From contig NZ_BCXH01000022.1 of assembly GCF_001895005.1 (NCBI RefSeq), positions 30,976 through 94,975 of the forward strand: 64,000 nucleotides of DNA, given 5' to 3'. Source of the stretch: Rhodococcus yunnanensis NBRC 103083 (GTDB lineage Bacteria > Actinomycetota > Actinomycetes > Mycobacteriales > Mycobacteriaceae). How positions within the stretch are numbered: the first letter of the stretch is position 1; each line of letters starts with the position of its first letter. Made by a program: the position numbers and the translations under genes. The notes below the pieces were generated by a model, which saw only the letters and a program-made list of their open reading frames with translations, was not told where the DNA came from and made no database searches. Shown one piece after another: positions 56,695 through 64,000 of this stretch.

Positions 56695-57342
56695 ATGTCA
56701 CGAGTCGTCATCTTCGGAGGCCATGGGCAGGTGGCACTCCGACTCATACCGCTGCTCGTGGGCCGCGGGCACGAGGTCGGGGCCATCGTTCGCAACCCCG
56801 ACCACGTCACCGATATCGCCGACGCGGGAGCGACGCCGATCGTCGCCGACGTCGAGCACCTCGATGTCGGCAAGATCGCAGCTCTCGTCGACGGCTTCGA
56901 CGTCGTGGTCTGGACGGCAGGAGCAGGCGGTGGCAACCCGGACCGGACGTACGCCGTCGACCGCGATGCGGCGATCCGTTCGATGGATGCTGCCGGTCGC
57001 ACCGGTATCTCGCGCTACATCATGGTGTCGTATTTCGGCGCAGGACCCGGTCACGGCGTCGATCCGGAGACGTCGTTCTTCGCGTATGCAGAGGCGAAAG
57101 CCGCTGCCGACGAGTACCTGAGGTCCACCTCGCTCGAGTGGACGATTCTCGGACCGAGCGCATTGACGCTCGATCCGGGAACCGGCCTGATCCGTACTCG
57201 GGAGGACGGAGCTACAGGCGCATCGGTGACTCGTGACGACGTAGCGGCTGTCGCAGCCGCCGCTGTCGACCGACCGGGGACCGTCGGTCGCTTCATCGAG
57301 TTCGACAACGGTGATACGCCGATCGATCGAGCCCTGGTCTGA
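56695..57342 (+). CDS. NAD(P)-binding NmrA/SDR-like protein
   Basis: 215 residues of the atypical SDR group. The dinucleotide motif is VVIFGGHGQVALRLIPLL (4-21), then VRNPDHVTDI and VVVWTAGAGGGNP. The SDR YxxxK reads YAEAKAAADEYLRSTSLEWTILGPS. Family members act as isomerases, quinone reductases or redox sensors. ATG at 56695 follows GAGGAGC; the frame starts at 56668 but the earlier ATG has no better site. It follows the helicase gene by 70 bp on the same strand and may be cotranscribed. Confidence 0.85.
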   Translation: MSRVVIFGGHGQVALRLIPLLVGRGHEVGAIVRNPDHVTDIADAGATPIVADVEHLDVGKIAALVDGFDVVVWTAGAGGGNPDRTYAVDRDAAIRSMDAAGRTGISRYIMVSYFGAGPGHGVDPETSFFAYAEAKAAADEYLRSTSLEWTILGPSALTLDPGTGLIRTREDGATGASVTRDDVAAVAAAAVDRPGTVGRFIEFDNGDTPIDRALV

Positions 57343-57349
57343 ACCGTCG

Positions 57350-58363
57350 TCAGTTCGACGCGTCCGCGATCTGCTCGATGAACCGGTCGAATCCGTACGG
57401 AATGCTGAGCACGGTCGGCGCCGACACGGCCATCGCGTAGTCCATGCCTACCTGGTGGACGAGCCTGCCTTCGGCGACGGCGGTCAACCGGGCGAACGGC
57501 TCGAATGCCATTGCTTTGTCGAGGTTGGTGCCGTCGGCGTCGACGAGGACGAGGATGTCCGCGTCGAGCGTATCGACCATCTCGCCCGGAACCGATACCG
57601 ACGAATCCCCGGAACTACACGCGGCGACGACGCCCGGCGAGGAACCGATCCCCAGCTTTCCCAACAGCTCGATGCGTGGATCGTTGGGGCAGAACACGAT
57701 CATGCCTTCGTCGGTGCGCATTCCGAAAGTGATTGTCTTACCGGCGAAGTCGGGGTGGGCGGCGGCTTGTTCGGCAAAGTAGTCGTCGACGCCGTCGAGG
57801 AGCGTGCGCGCCTCCTGTGGTCGCCCGAGCGCTGCACCGATCATCGTCATCTGGTCGTTCAGGTCTGTCTCCCACCGTTCTTCGGGAAACGCGACGGTCG
57901 GTGCGATATCGGACAGGCGCTCGTAGTCCTCGGCGCTGATTCCGGAATACACCGCAAGGATCAGATCGGGTTCGAGCCCGAGGATCTGCTCGAACGGAAC
58001 GTCGGGGTTGCTCGTGAGCAGTTCGGTTTTCGTATCACCCATGGCTGTTGCATCCCACGGCAGCACATCGTCGTCGATACCGTCACCGGAGAACCGTTCC
58101 ATGGCCACGGGCACGGTACCCAAGGCGAGTACGGCATCCTGGCTGCTCCAACCGAGTGTGACGACGCGGGCAGGAGCGTCCTCGACGAGGGTCGATCCGT
58201 ACGCGTGCTCGATCGTCGCGGGATACGCGCCGGGCTCGGTGACACTCGATTCGGCAATGCCGGAGCCCGAGTCGTTCTCGCTCTGACCGCCGCACGAGGT
58301 GAGCACGACGGTGGCGATGGAGAGCACTGCCAACGTGGCTTTCGTACCTGTCGAACATGGCAT
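57350..58363 (-). CDS. Iron-type ABC transporter substrate-binding lipoprotein, second copy
   Basis: 337 residues. Lipobox VLTSC with C24; mature part is a type III binding protein: RVVTLGWSSQDAVLALGTVPVAMER, ILGLEPDLILAVYSGISAEDYERL, SIPYGFDRFIEQI. It resembles the protein at 37030-38052 in layout and probably binds a ferric siderophore or heme-like complex. No permease neighbours. ATG at 58363 follows GAAAGG; the frame continues upstream to 58873 but is not family-like. Its stop lies 8 bp from the convergent NmrA-like gene. Confidence 0.88.
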   Translation of the reverse strand: MPCSTGTKATLAVLSIATVVLTSCGGQSENDSGSGIAESSVTEPGAYPATIEHAYGSTLVEDAPARVVTLGWSSQDAVLALGTVPVAMERFSGDGIDDDVLPWDATAMGDTKTELLTSNPDVPFEQILGLEPDLILAVYSGISAEDYERLSDIAPTVAFPEERWETDLNDQMTMIGAALGRPQEARTLLDGVDDYFAEQAAAHPDFAGKTITFGMRTDEGMIVFCPNDPRIELLGKLGIGSSPGVVAACSSGDSSVSVPGEMVDTLDADILVLVDADGTNLDKAMAFEPFARLTAVAEGRLVHQVGMDYAMAVSAPTVLSIPYGFDRFIEQIADASN

Positions 58364-58409
58364 GCGGCGAAGCCTTTCTCGAAGTCCGGCGCCGGAAGTT
58401 TCCGGCCGC

Positions 58410-58428
58410 CGAGGTGGAGCTAACCCGC
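58410..58428 (-). promoter_or_regulatory. Weak IdeR-like box before the second binding-protein gene
   Basis: CGAGGTGGAGCTAACCCGC matches 11 of 19 positions of TTAGGTTAGGCTAACCTAA with an intact GCTAACC half. It lies 47 bp upstream of the start codon. Weak by sequence alone. Confidence 0.2.
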
Positions 58429-58565
58429 GGCAGTCCATCGAAGCAAAGCCTCCAGCTGGGATTACGGCCGATCTGGCGCGTCCGCTGCACACATTGGCCA
58501 TCCGCGTATCTTGGTGCTTGTTTTCCGTCCCGCTTTTTCGGTCGTCGTCACTGTGAGGTTTGTTC

Positions 58566-59756
58566 ATGGCGGAATCACGCCAATCCGGCACTACGTCTGC
58601 ACCACCCGTTGCCAGACCCGCGCGTCGCGTCGTCATGACGGGGGTGGCGCTTGTGGTCGCGGCGCTTCTGTTCGGAGTGCCGCTGTGGACGGTGTTCTTC
58701 GCCGGAGCCGAGTGGCCGCTGTGGGTGCGGGTGGCAGGGTGCGTGGTGATCCTGGCGGCCGCGGTCACTCTGCCGGTCGCGATGGTGCGAGGGCACGGCA
58801 GAGCGAGCGACCCCGCAGCGAGGCTCGGAGATGTACTGCTCGGAGTCGTATGGGTGAGTTTCGTGTGGAGCACGATCGGTGCGCTGGCCCGAGTCGTGCT
58901 CGGGCTGATCGGGGTAGCGGATCCGTTTCGATCTCGGGTCGTCGCTGCTGCCGTCGTCGCGGTAGTGGTGGTGCTGTTGGTGTGGGGCCACTACGAGGCG
59001 ATGCGGGTTCCGCGCGTCGTCCGGCGTGACGTGATCGTCCCGCGTCTCGGACATGACCTCGACGGCCTACGCGTAGTGATGATCACCGACACTCATTACG
59101 GTCCGATCGACCGGGCCGGGTGGTCGGCGAAAGTCGTCGACGTCGTCAATTCGCTCGACGCCGACGTTGTGTGCCACATCGGAGATCTGGCCGACGGGTC
59201 GGTGTCGCGACGCGAGCAACAGGTCGAACCGCTGCGACATGTCACTGCCACCCTCGCCAGGGTGTACGTGACCGGCAACCACGAGTATTTCGGCGAGGCT
59301 CAGGCGTGGTTGGACCACATGGATTCGATCGGCTGGACGGCCCTGCACAACAAGCACATCGAGATACAGCGCGGAAACGACACGATGGTCTTCGCTGGAG
59401 TGGACGATCGGACAGCGGCAGGCTCGAAGGAAGACGGGCACGGCGCGGACCTGGATCGAGCCCTCGACGGGGTCGCGCCCGATCTTCCCGTGTTTCTGCT
59501 GGCGCACCAACCCAAACAGATCGCCGACGCCGTGCGACGCGGAGTCGACATCCAGGTCTCCGGCCACACACACGGCGGCCAGATCTGGCCGTTCGAATAT
59601 CTGGTGCGGCTCGATCAACCGACGGTGCACGGTCTCAGCCGCCACGGCGAGAGAACTCAGCTGTACACCAGCCGAGGCACCGGATTCTGGGGGCCACCGT
59701 TCCGCGTCTTCGCTCCCAGCGAGATCACCGTCCTGACGCTCGGATCGAGCAGTTAG
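58566..59756 (+). CDS. Membrane-anchored metallophosphoesterase (YaeI-like)
   Basis: 396 residues. Four hydrophobic helices fill about residues 25-140, followed by a calcineurin-like phosphoesterase: MITDTHYG, HIGDLADGSV, YVTGNHEYF, LLAHQPKQI and SGHTHGGQIWP are the metal-binding motifs in order. YaeI-type enzymes act on phosphodiesters, including lipid head groups; the substrate here is unknown. ATG at 58566 follows GAGG; TTG at 58560 is an alternative. Its stop TAG (59754-59756) interleaves with the TAA of the opposing gene. Confidence 0.88.
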   Translation: MAESRQSGTTSAPPVARPARRVVMTGVALVVAALLFGVPLWTVFFAGAEWPLWVRVAGCVVILAAAVTLPVAMVRGHGRASDPAARLGDVLLGVVWVSFVWSTIGALARVVLGLIGVADPFRSRVVAAAVVAVVVVLLVWGHYEAMRVPRVVRRDVIVPRLGHDLDGLRVVMITDTHYGPIDRAGWSAKVVDVVNSLDADVVCHIGDLADGSVSRREQQVEPLRHVTATLARVYVTGNHEYFGEAQAWLDHMDSIGWTALHNKHIEIQRGNDTMVFAGVDDRTAAGSKEDGHGADLDRALDGVAPDLPVFLLAHQPKQIADAVRRGVDIQVSGHTHGGQIWPFEYLVRLDQPTVHGLSRHGERTQLYTSRGTGFWGPPFRVFAPSEITVLTLGSSS

Positions 59757-60628
59757 TCGGGAGCGCCCACGTTCAGCTCGTCCGGGTGTGCGCCGACGCG
59801 TATGCCGTCGTCGAGGGTGGCGATGTCGTCGAGATCCTGATCGGTCAGCTCGAAGTCGAAGACGTCGATGTTCTGCGAAATCCGTTCGTCGTGAACCGAT
59901 TTCGGGATGACAACGAGCCCGTTCTGCAGATGCCATCGAATCAGAACCTGCGCGGCGGACTTGCCGTGCCGCTCGCCGACGGCGGTGATCACATCGTCGC
60001 TCAGCAGGGTGTTCGGTTTGGACGAGCGACCCCAACCGGAATTGCTGGTCCCACCGAGCGGACTCCAGGACTCGACGATGATTCCGTGCGTCCTCGCGGC
60101 GTCGCGAATCGCCTGCTGCGGAAGGTGCGGGTGCAACTCGACCTGGTCGACGGCCGGAAGCAGCCCGCCCCGGTCCACCAGCAACTGCAGGTGGCGTGGT
60201 TCGAAATTGCAGACACCGATGGATTTCGCCTTGCCGCTCTCGGCGATCTTCTCGAGCGCATCCCACGTCTTCAGCAGCCGCTCGTCGTTCTGGAGCGGCC
60301 AATGAATCAAGTAGAGATCGACGTAGTCGAGTCCGAGTTTCTGCAGACTCACGTCGAATGCTGTCAGCGCGGGCTCGTAGCCCTGATCGGAGTTCCACAG
60401 CTTCGTGGTGACGAAAATGTCGTCGCGGTCGACGGACGAGCTGCTGATTCCGCGGCCCACCGCAGCTTCGTTGCCGTAGGCGGCAGCGGTGTCGATGTGG
60501 CGGTAACCGGCTTCGTCCAGCGCGTATCGAACGGCGTGTTCGGTCTCGTCGTCGGCGGCCTGCCACACGCCGAGTCCGAGTTGAGGAATGCTGGCTCCGG
60601 AATTCAAGGTCAGGTTCGGAATGCTCAC
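59753..60628 (-). CDS. Aldo/keto reductase (2,5-diketo-D-gluconate reductase-like)
   Basis: 291 residues with a TIM-barrel NADPH reductase. Catalytic tetrad: D and Y in HIDTAAAYGNEAAVG, K in TTKLWNSDQG, H in LIHWPLQ. The C-terminal cofactor motif VIPKSVHDERISQNIDVFDFELT is intact. It reduces aldehydes or ketones; the physiological substrate is unknown. GTG at 60628 follows TGGAGAAC; the frame continues upstream through the HAD gene and is not coding there. Confidence 0.9.
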   Translation of the reverse strand: MSIPNLTLNSGASIPQLGLGVWQAADDETEHAVRYALDEAGYRHIDTAAAYGNEAAVGRGISSSSVDRDDIFVTTKLWNSDQGYEPALTAFDVSLQKLGLDYVDLYLIHWPLQNDERLLKTWDALEKIAESGKAKSIGVCNFEPRHLQLLVDRGGLLPAVDQVELHPHLPQQAIRDAARTHGIIVESWSPLGGTSNSGWGRSSKPNTLLSDDVITAVGERHGKSAAQVLIRWHLQNGLVVIPKSVHDERISQNIDVFDFELTDQDLDDIATLDDGIRVGAHPDELNVGAPD

Positions 60629-60657
60629 GTTCTCCAGGTTAGCCGCGCCCCCCGTGC

Positions 60658-60707
60658 GAGTGGCGTCGTATCGCGCCTGGGGTATGAGTGGCGTCGTATC
60701 GCGCCTG
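60658..60707. repeat. Two 22-bp direct repeats between divergent genes
   Basis: Copies at 60658-60679 and 60686-60707 (core ggcgtcgtatcgcgcctg), 28 bp apart, fill the short gap between the aldo/keto reductase and HAD genes. A shortened related sequence follows. Confidence 0.8.
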
Positions 60708-60742
60708 TGGGTATCGCACGGCGTCCTGGCAGTATCGGGCGT

Positions 60743-61582
60743 GTGACTATTCGATTGCTTGCCACCGATCTCGACGGGACGCTGCTCAGGTCGGATCGGA
60801 CCATCTCGGCACGGACGGCAGCGGCGATGGACGCGGCGAGGGCGTCGGGCATCGAGGTTGTCTGGGCCAGTGCCCGAGCGCGGCACTCGATCGACGAACT
60901 TGCTGCCTCCTGCGGTTTCACCGGCAAGGCGATCGGGGCCAATGGCGCGGTCGTGTTGGATCTGGCGGACGGCACTCCGGTCATCTCGGGTACGACGGCG
61001 ATCGATGCCGCTGCGGTGGATGCCGCGATGGCGCACGTTCGCGAACTCGTCCCGGGCGTCGTGTTCGCCACTGTCGGCCCGACCCGGTTCGTCGCGGAAC
61101 ACGAGTACGCGGCGTTGTGTGTCTTCGCCGATCACCATCGTCACCCGAGCGAGATGGATGTTTCCGCCACTGTTCTGGCGGCGGAGCCGACGGTCAAGAT
61201 CGTGGCGCGTCATCCGGAGATACCCAGTGTCGAGCTGTATCGCACCGTCCTCGGAGCGCGAGTCGAGGGAGTGGAGCTGACCCACTCGGGTGCGTCGTAC
61301 ATCGAGATGTCGGCGGCGGGCGTGTCCAAGGCCAGTGCGTTGTCGCGGTTGTGCGCGGAACTGGGGATCGAGCGCACGGCGGTGGCGGCCGTCGGAGATG
61401 CGTTCAACGATCTTCCGATGCTCGAATGGGCTGGTACCGCGCTCACGACGGCCAACGCGATGCCCGAGGTCAAGCAGGTTGCGCATCGAGTCCTCGAATC
61501 GAACGACGAGGACGGAGTCGCTGCGTACCTGGAAGAACTCGTGGACGCGGCCGAATCTCGGTCGAATTCCACTGTTTCGTAA
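60743..61582 (+). CDS. HAD-family phosphatase (Cof-type)
   Basis: 279 residues. The nucleophile motif is DLDGTLLRSD (8-17), and motif IV is VGDAFNDLPMLEWAG. The large C2B cap and the SGASYIEMSAAGVSKASAL block define the Cof/YbjI group, which dephosphorylates sugar phosphates, FMN or PLP. Substrate unknown. GTG at 60743 gives VTIRLLATDLDGTLL. Confidence 0.9.
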   Translation: MTIRLLATDLDGTLLRSDRTISARTAAAMDAARASGIEVVWASARARHSIDELAASCGFTGKAIGANGAVVLDLADGTPVISGTTAIDAAAVDAAMAHVRELVPGVVFATVGPTRFVAEHEYAALCVFADHHRHPSEMDVSATVLAAEPTVKIVARHPEIPSVELYRTVLGARVEGVELTHSGASYIEMSAAGVSKASALSRLCAELGIERTAVAAVGDAFNDLPMLEWAGTALTTANAMPEVKQVAHRVLESNDEDGVAAYLEELVDAAESRSNSTVS

Positions 61583-61612
61583 CATGTTTCGAGATTCTGA
61601 AGGGGATGTGCG

Positions 61613-62149
61613 ATGACCGAGGTACCGACCGGACAGCGTGAGGCGATGACCGTTGCGCAGTATCTGTCCACGAACGGGATCGAGGTGGCTGCTGCGGACC
61701 GCGACGAGGCGGCGCGACTCGGCTTCGTCGCCGCCACTCCAGCAGGGTGGGAGTCGGCTCCGGTGGGTCAATTTCCCGGCGCCACCGAGGTACTCGTCGA
61801 ACCTGGCCTGGTCGAGAACGGATTCGCGCCCAACGCTGTCCTCCTCGTCGGCAGGCTGTCCGCACCGGTGGATCCGCAGGCCCTGCTCGAGTGCAGCTTC
61901 ACCGACGCGCGACTCTTGCCGGGCTGGGTGGAGAGCGAGTCGCACTCTGCCGATCTCGGGCCATGGCCGTCTCGCTTCATTCGCGGATCCTTCACCGTCG
62001 AGAATCTGCATCTGGAGGTGACGACCAGGTATGCCGTCGTCGACCAGTTCTTGGTTCAGTTGACGGTGACAGTCCTGGTGGATCAGGTCGACCGACTGGC
62101 GTTCGATGTTTCGGCAATCAACGACGGGCTTCTTGCCGGTCACGCATGA
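61613..62149 (+). CDS. LpqN/LpqT-family protein lacking a signal peptide
   Basis: 178 residues matching the mycolata-specific LpqN family in the blocks MTVAQYLSTNGI, TPAGWESAPVGQFPGATEVLVEP, AVLLVGRLSAPVDPQALLECSFTDARLLPGW and the final FLVQLTVTVLVDQVDRL. LpqN proteins in M. tuberculosis are secreted lipoproteins tied to cell-wall assembly. Here there is no hydrophobic leader or lipobox, so this copy is probably cytoplasmic. 30 bp after the HAD gene and likely cotranscribed. Confidence 0.75.
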   Translation: MTEVPTGQREAMTVAQYLSTNGIEVAAADRDEAARLGFVAATPAGWESAPVGQFPGATEVLVEPGLVENGFAPNAVLLVGRLSAPVDPQALLECSFTDARLLPGWVESESHSADLGPWPSRFIRGSFTVENLHLEVTTRYAVVDQFLVQLTVTVLVDQVDRLAFDVSAINDGLLAGHA

Positions 62150-62187
62150 CGGGCCGACCGACGACGGTTCGGCGCTAGGGTCGGGTC

Positions 62188-63534
62188 ATGCCGAATCGCA
62201 CAGGACGACGCCGGCACCTGACGGTGGTGCCGGATATTCCGATCGAATCGCAGTTTCCCGACGTCGGTGGATTCACACCGGAGACGGCCGCGCACCAGGT
62301 TCTGCAGTTCGTTCTCGACGTGTCGCTGGAAAATGTGGACACCCCCGTGTGGCGCCGGATCCGAGTGCGGTCCGATCTACTGCTGCCGGAGCTGCATTCC
62401 GTGCTGCAGAAGGCCATGGGCTGGAACGACACACATCCGCACGCGTTCTCCGTTCGAGCGGGCGGTAGTACACGCAGGTTCGAGATGCAGGAGATGCTCG
62501 ACGGGGGCGACGACGGTTCCGGCGTCAGCGAACACCACGTTCGTATCGACTCGCTCCTCACCGACACCGGCGATGTCGTGCGATACGAGTACGACTTCGG
62601 CGACAACTGGTTGCACTCCGTCCGTCTCCACGCCGTCGACACCGACATCGACGACCTGCGGCCGCAGTGCTTGGACGGTTCTGGAGCATGCCCGCCGGAA
62701 GACTGCGGCGGGGTGGGTGGATACCGGATCCTCGTGGACAGCTCGGTCGATATCGATCCGACCGCCTTCGACATCAGGAAGGTGAATCGGCGACTCCTGG
62801 CGTCCGCTGCCCCGAGATCGACCGAGGCCGAAAGCACCGCAGCGTCGCCGTTGGTTGCCAGACTGTTCAGTAGAACTCGGCCCGAACGCGTACCGCGGCT
62901 CATGGAGCTGCTACCCAGGTGCGAGCTCACCATCGAGAGCTCTGTCGACCTACCGGTCGCGACAGTGGCGATGTCGAAGCTGACATGGTTCCTCCACCGG
63001 GTGGGCGAACGACTCGAACTCGCCGAGGCCCGCTATTTGCCTGGCCCCGTAGTAGAGGCAATTCGAGACGAACTCGACTGGGGCATCGGGTGGCACGGCG
63101 CAAGTTCCCGAGAGCTCGACCACCACCAGGCCACCGACCTCAGGGAAGCGGCCCGCACATTGGGGTTGGTTCGGGTGCTCGAGGGTTCTTTGCTCAGAAC
63201 CAAGGTCGGCAAGCAATTCACCGACGACCATGTCGGGTTGTGGCGTCACTGCGCGTCACGGCTCCCTCTCGGACGTGAAGATCACGAGAGCGATGCCGGC
63301 ACCCTGTTCCTGATTGCACTCGCGGCCTCCGCATCGTCGGTACAGCGAGACGCGATGATCGAGGAGACCATGCACGCACTGGGATGGAGCATCGACGCCA
63401 AGGTGGCGGGACAACGAACCATCGCGTTCCTCGACCTCATCGGGGCGCACGGCCCCATGTACTACCTGGGGAGAGCAGGCTCGGATGCACCCGGTTGGTC
63501 GCGACGCTTTGCGCGAGATGCCCTCCGGACATGA
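62188..63534 (+). CDS. Plasmid pRiA4b ORF-3-like protein
   Basis: 448 residues. The N-terminal 30-195 part has the pRiA4b ORF-3 (IS1096 TnpR-like) pattern: VWRRIRVRSDLLLPELHSVLQKAMGWNDTHPHAF shortened here to its key points WRR, LH, GW and H-H; then YDFGDNWLHSVRL and the cysteine motif GSGACPPEDCGGVGGY. The C-terminal 240 residues are helical and unassigned. The family is spread by plasmids and transposons and has no proven function. ATG 62188 follows GGGTCGGGTC. Last gene before the rRNA operon. Confidence 0.8.
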   Translation: MPNRTGRRRHLTVVPDIPIESQFPDVGGFTPETAAHQVLQFVLDVSLENVDTPVWRRIRVRSDLLLPELHSVLQKAMGWNDTHPHAFSVRAGGSTRRFEMQEMLDGGDDGSGVSEHHVRIDSLLTDTGDVVRYEYDFGDNWLHSVRLHAVDTDIDDLRPQCLDGSGACPPEDCGGVGGYRILVDSSVDIDPTAFDIRKVNRRLLASAAPRSTEAESTAASPLVARLFSRTRPERVPRLMELLPRCELTIESSVDLPVATVAMSKLTWFLHRVGERLELAEARYLPGPVVEAIRDELDWGIGWHGASSRELDHHQATDLREAARTLGLVRVLEGSLLRTKVGKQFTDDHVGLWRHCASRLPLGREDHESDAGTLFLIALAASASSVQRDAMIEETMHALGWSIDAKVAGQRTIAFLDLIGAHGPMYYLGRAGSDAPGWSRRFARDALRT

Positions 63535-63541
63535 CGCCAGA

Positions 63542-63601
63542 GCTCTGACCAGGCGATTTGGAGTTACGGCTCTCGTCGCGTAACTTTTGTCGAGTCAGAG
63601 C
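63542..63601. terminator. Nested hairpins after the pRiA4b gene
   Basis: Inner stem AGTTACG (63562-63568) / CGTAACT (63579-63585) is followed by TTTTGT, a plausible intrinsic terminator. Outer arms GCTCTGAC (63542-63549) and GTCAGAGC (63594-63601) enclose it. Confidence 0.45.
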
Positions 63602-63702
63602 GACACGGACACCGACCAGGTTTTCACGGACATGGCAACGAGGTTGTACGGAGTGTCTGACAGTACGTAAGCAGTAAGGTTTGTCCCACCAAGAGTCGGA
63701 GC

Positions 63703-63731
63703 TTGCATCCGAGACCAAGCTGGGATAAGCT
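63703..63731 (+). promoter_or_regulatory. Candidate rrn promoter
   Basis: TTGCAT (63703-63708), 17-bp spacer, TAAGCT (63726-63731). Position about 60 bp ahead of the antitermination box fits an rRNA operon promoter, but other hexamers in this AT-richer region are possible. Confidence 0.4.
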
Positions 63732-63734
63732 GGA

Positions 63735-64000
63735 ACGGTTGCCCCAGACACCCTGAGATTACGGTTTCTTGGTTGTGTGGTGTGTGCGTGTTCTTTGAGA
63801 ACTCAACAGTGTGTCGATGAATGTCAGTGCCGAATGTTTTTGGCGCTCATGCCTTTCGGGGTGTGGGTGTGACATCTTCTTGCTTCATTCTTCCCGTCTG
63901 AAGTGAGTTGATTTTGTTTTATAGCTAGTTGAGTTTTTTTGCTAGTGATTTGGCTCTTTTGGTTTTAGAACTGATTAGCAGCTTTCGGGTTGCTGTCTAG
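63735..64000 (+). other. rRNA operon leader (pre-16S), including BoxA-like antitermination site
   Basis: The segment TTCTTTGAGAACTCAACAG at 63791-63809 is the hallmark of mycobacterial and rhodococcal rrn leaders (BoxA region that loads Nus factors). The rest, to the window edge, is unusually T-rich and non-coding, as in leader RNA that pairs with the 16S trailer for RNase III processing. No 16S sequence (AGAGTTTGATC) is reached, so the mature 16S 5' end lies beyond 64000. Confidence 0.8.

Noticed and set aside
59753..62143. 796-residue frame extending the aldo/keto reductase upstream
   Set aside because: The extra N-terminal half is antisense to the HAD and LpqN-like genes; the reductase starts at GTG 60628 with a ribosome site.
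63558..63586. TTGGAG-17-TAACTT as the rrn promoter
   Set aside because: These bases form the inner hairpin stem next to a T-run right after the preceding gene, so a terminator fits better; kept only as a possibility.

Overview
The window is high-GC DNA from a mycolic-acid-containing actinobacterium, most likely Rhodococcus or a close relative (genus is an inference). The signs are two antigen-85-type mycolyltransferases side by side, an LpqN-family protein, a DUF222/HNH (13E12-type) protein, an Rv0805-like cyclic-nucleotide phosphodiesterase, a FadD15-like acyl-CoA synthetase, many GTG/TTG starts, and a rhodococcal/mycobacterial rRNA leader (TTTGAGAACTCAACAG) at the right edge. The 16S gene itself lies just beyond base 64000. 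It reads as ordinary chromosome, without prophage, IS element, CRISPR array or tRNA.

Layout. 0-8 kb: a PLP fold-III enzyme, two convergent mycolyltransferases, a RecB-like nuclease/SF1 helicase fusion and an alpha/beta hydrolase. 8-15 kb: acyl-CoA synthetase, phosphoribosyltransferase, DEAD-box helicase, a 19-bp minisatellite between two strong hairpins, and the DUF222/HNH gene. 15-28 kb: methyltransferase, lipoprotein HtrA-type protease, carboxylesterase, a three-subunit molybdenum aldehyde oxidase operon (2Fe-2S, FAD/4Fe-4S, Mo subunits with ATGA overlaps), an opposing operon of histidine phosphatase, RidA, fused binding-protein/permease and ATPase for amino-acid uptake, and a pair of acyl-CoA dehydrogenases. 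28-38 kb: cAMP-type phosphodiesterase, Stealth sugar-phosphate transferase, VanZ-like protein, methyltransferase, quinone oxidoreductase, DinB-like protein, an MFS exporter with a divergent TetR regulator, SRPBCC and SDR genes, and an iron-siderophore binding lipoprotein. 38-45 kb: GbsR/MarR regulator, Fe-S photolyase, a lone ParA, GNAT, PhoD, TrhO and RluA-type RNA-modifying enzymes. 45-57 kb: three 62-bp-spaced palindromes, an 1823-residue single-chain acyl-CoA carboxylase, and a 1595-residue helicase with a C-terminal Vsr/MTES_1575-like nuclease. 57-64 kb: a second iron-type binding lipoprotein, a membrane metallophosphoesterase, aldo/keto reductase, HAD phosphatase, LpqN-like and pRiA4b ORF-3-like proteins, then the rrn promoter and leader.

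Two themes stand out. First, short tandem repeats (11-24 bp) are scattered through intergenic DNA and in frame in the ends of at least five proteins. Second, several candidate IdeR/DtxR boxes sit in front of iron-related genes. The best candidates for an under-described system are the two nuclease-helicase fusions (3799-7206 and 51838-56625), which resemble single-gene defence or DNA-repair machines, and the palindrome array at 45415-45565, whose stems carry compensatory changes.
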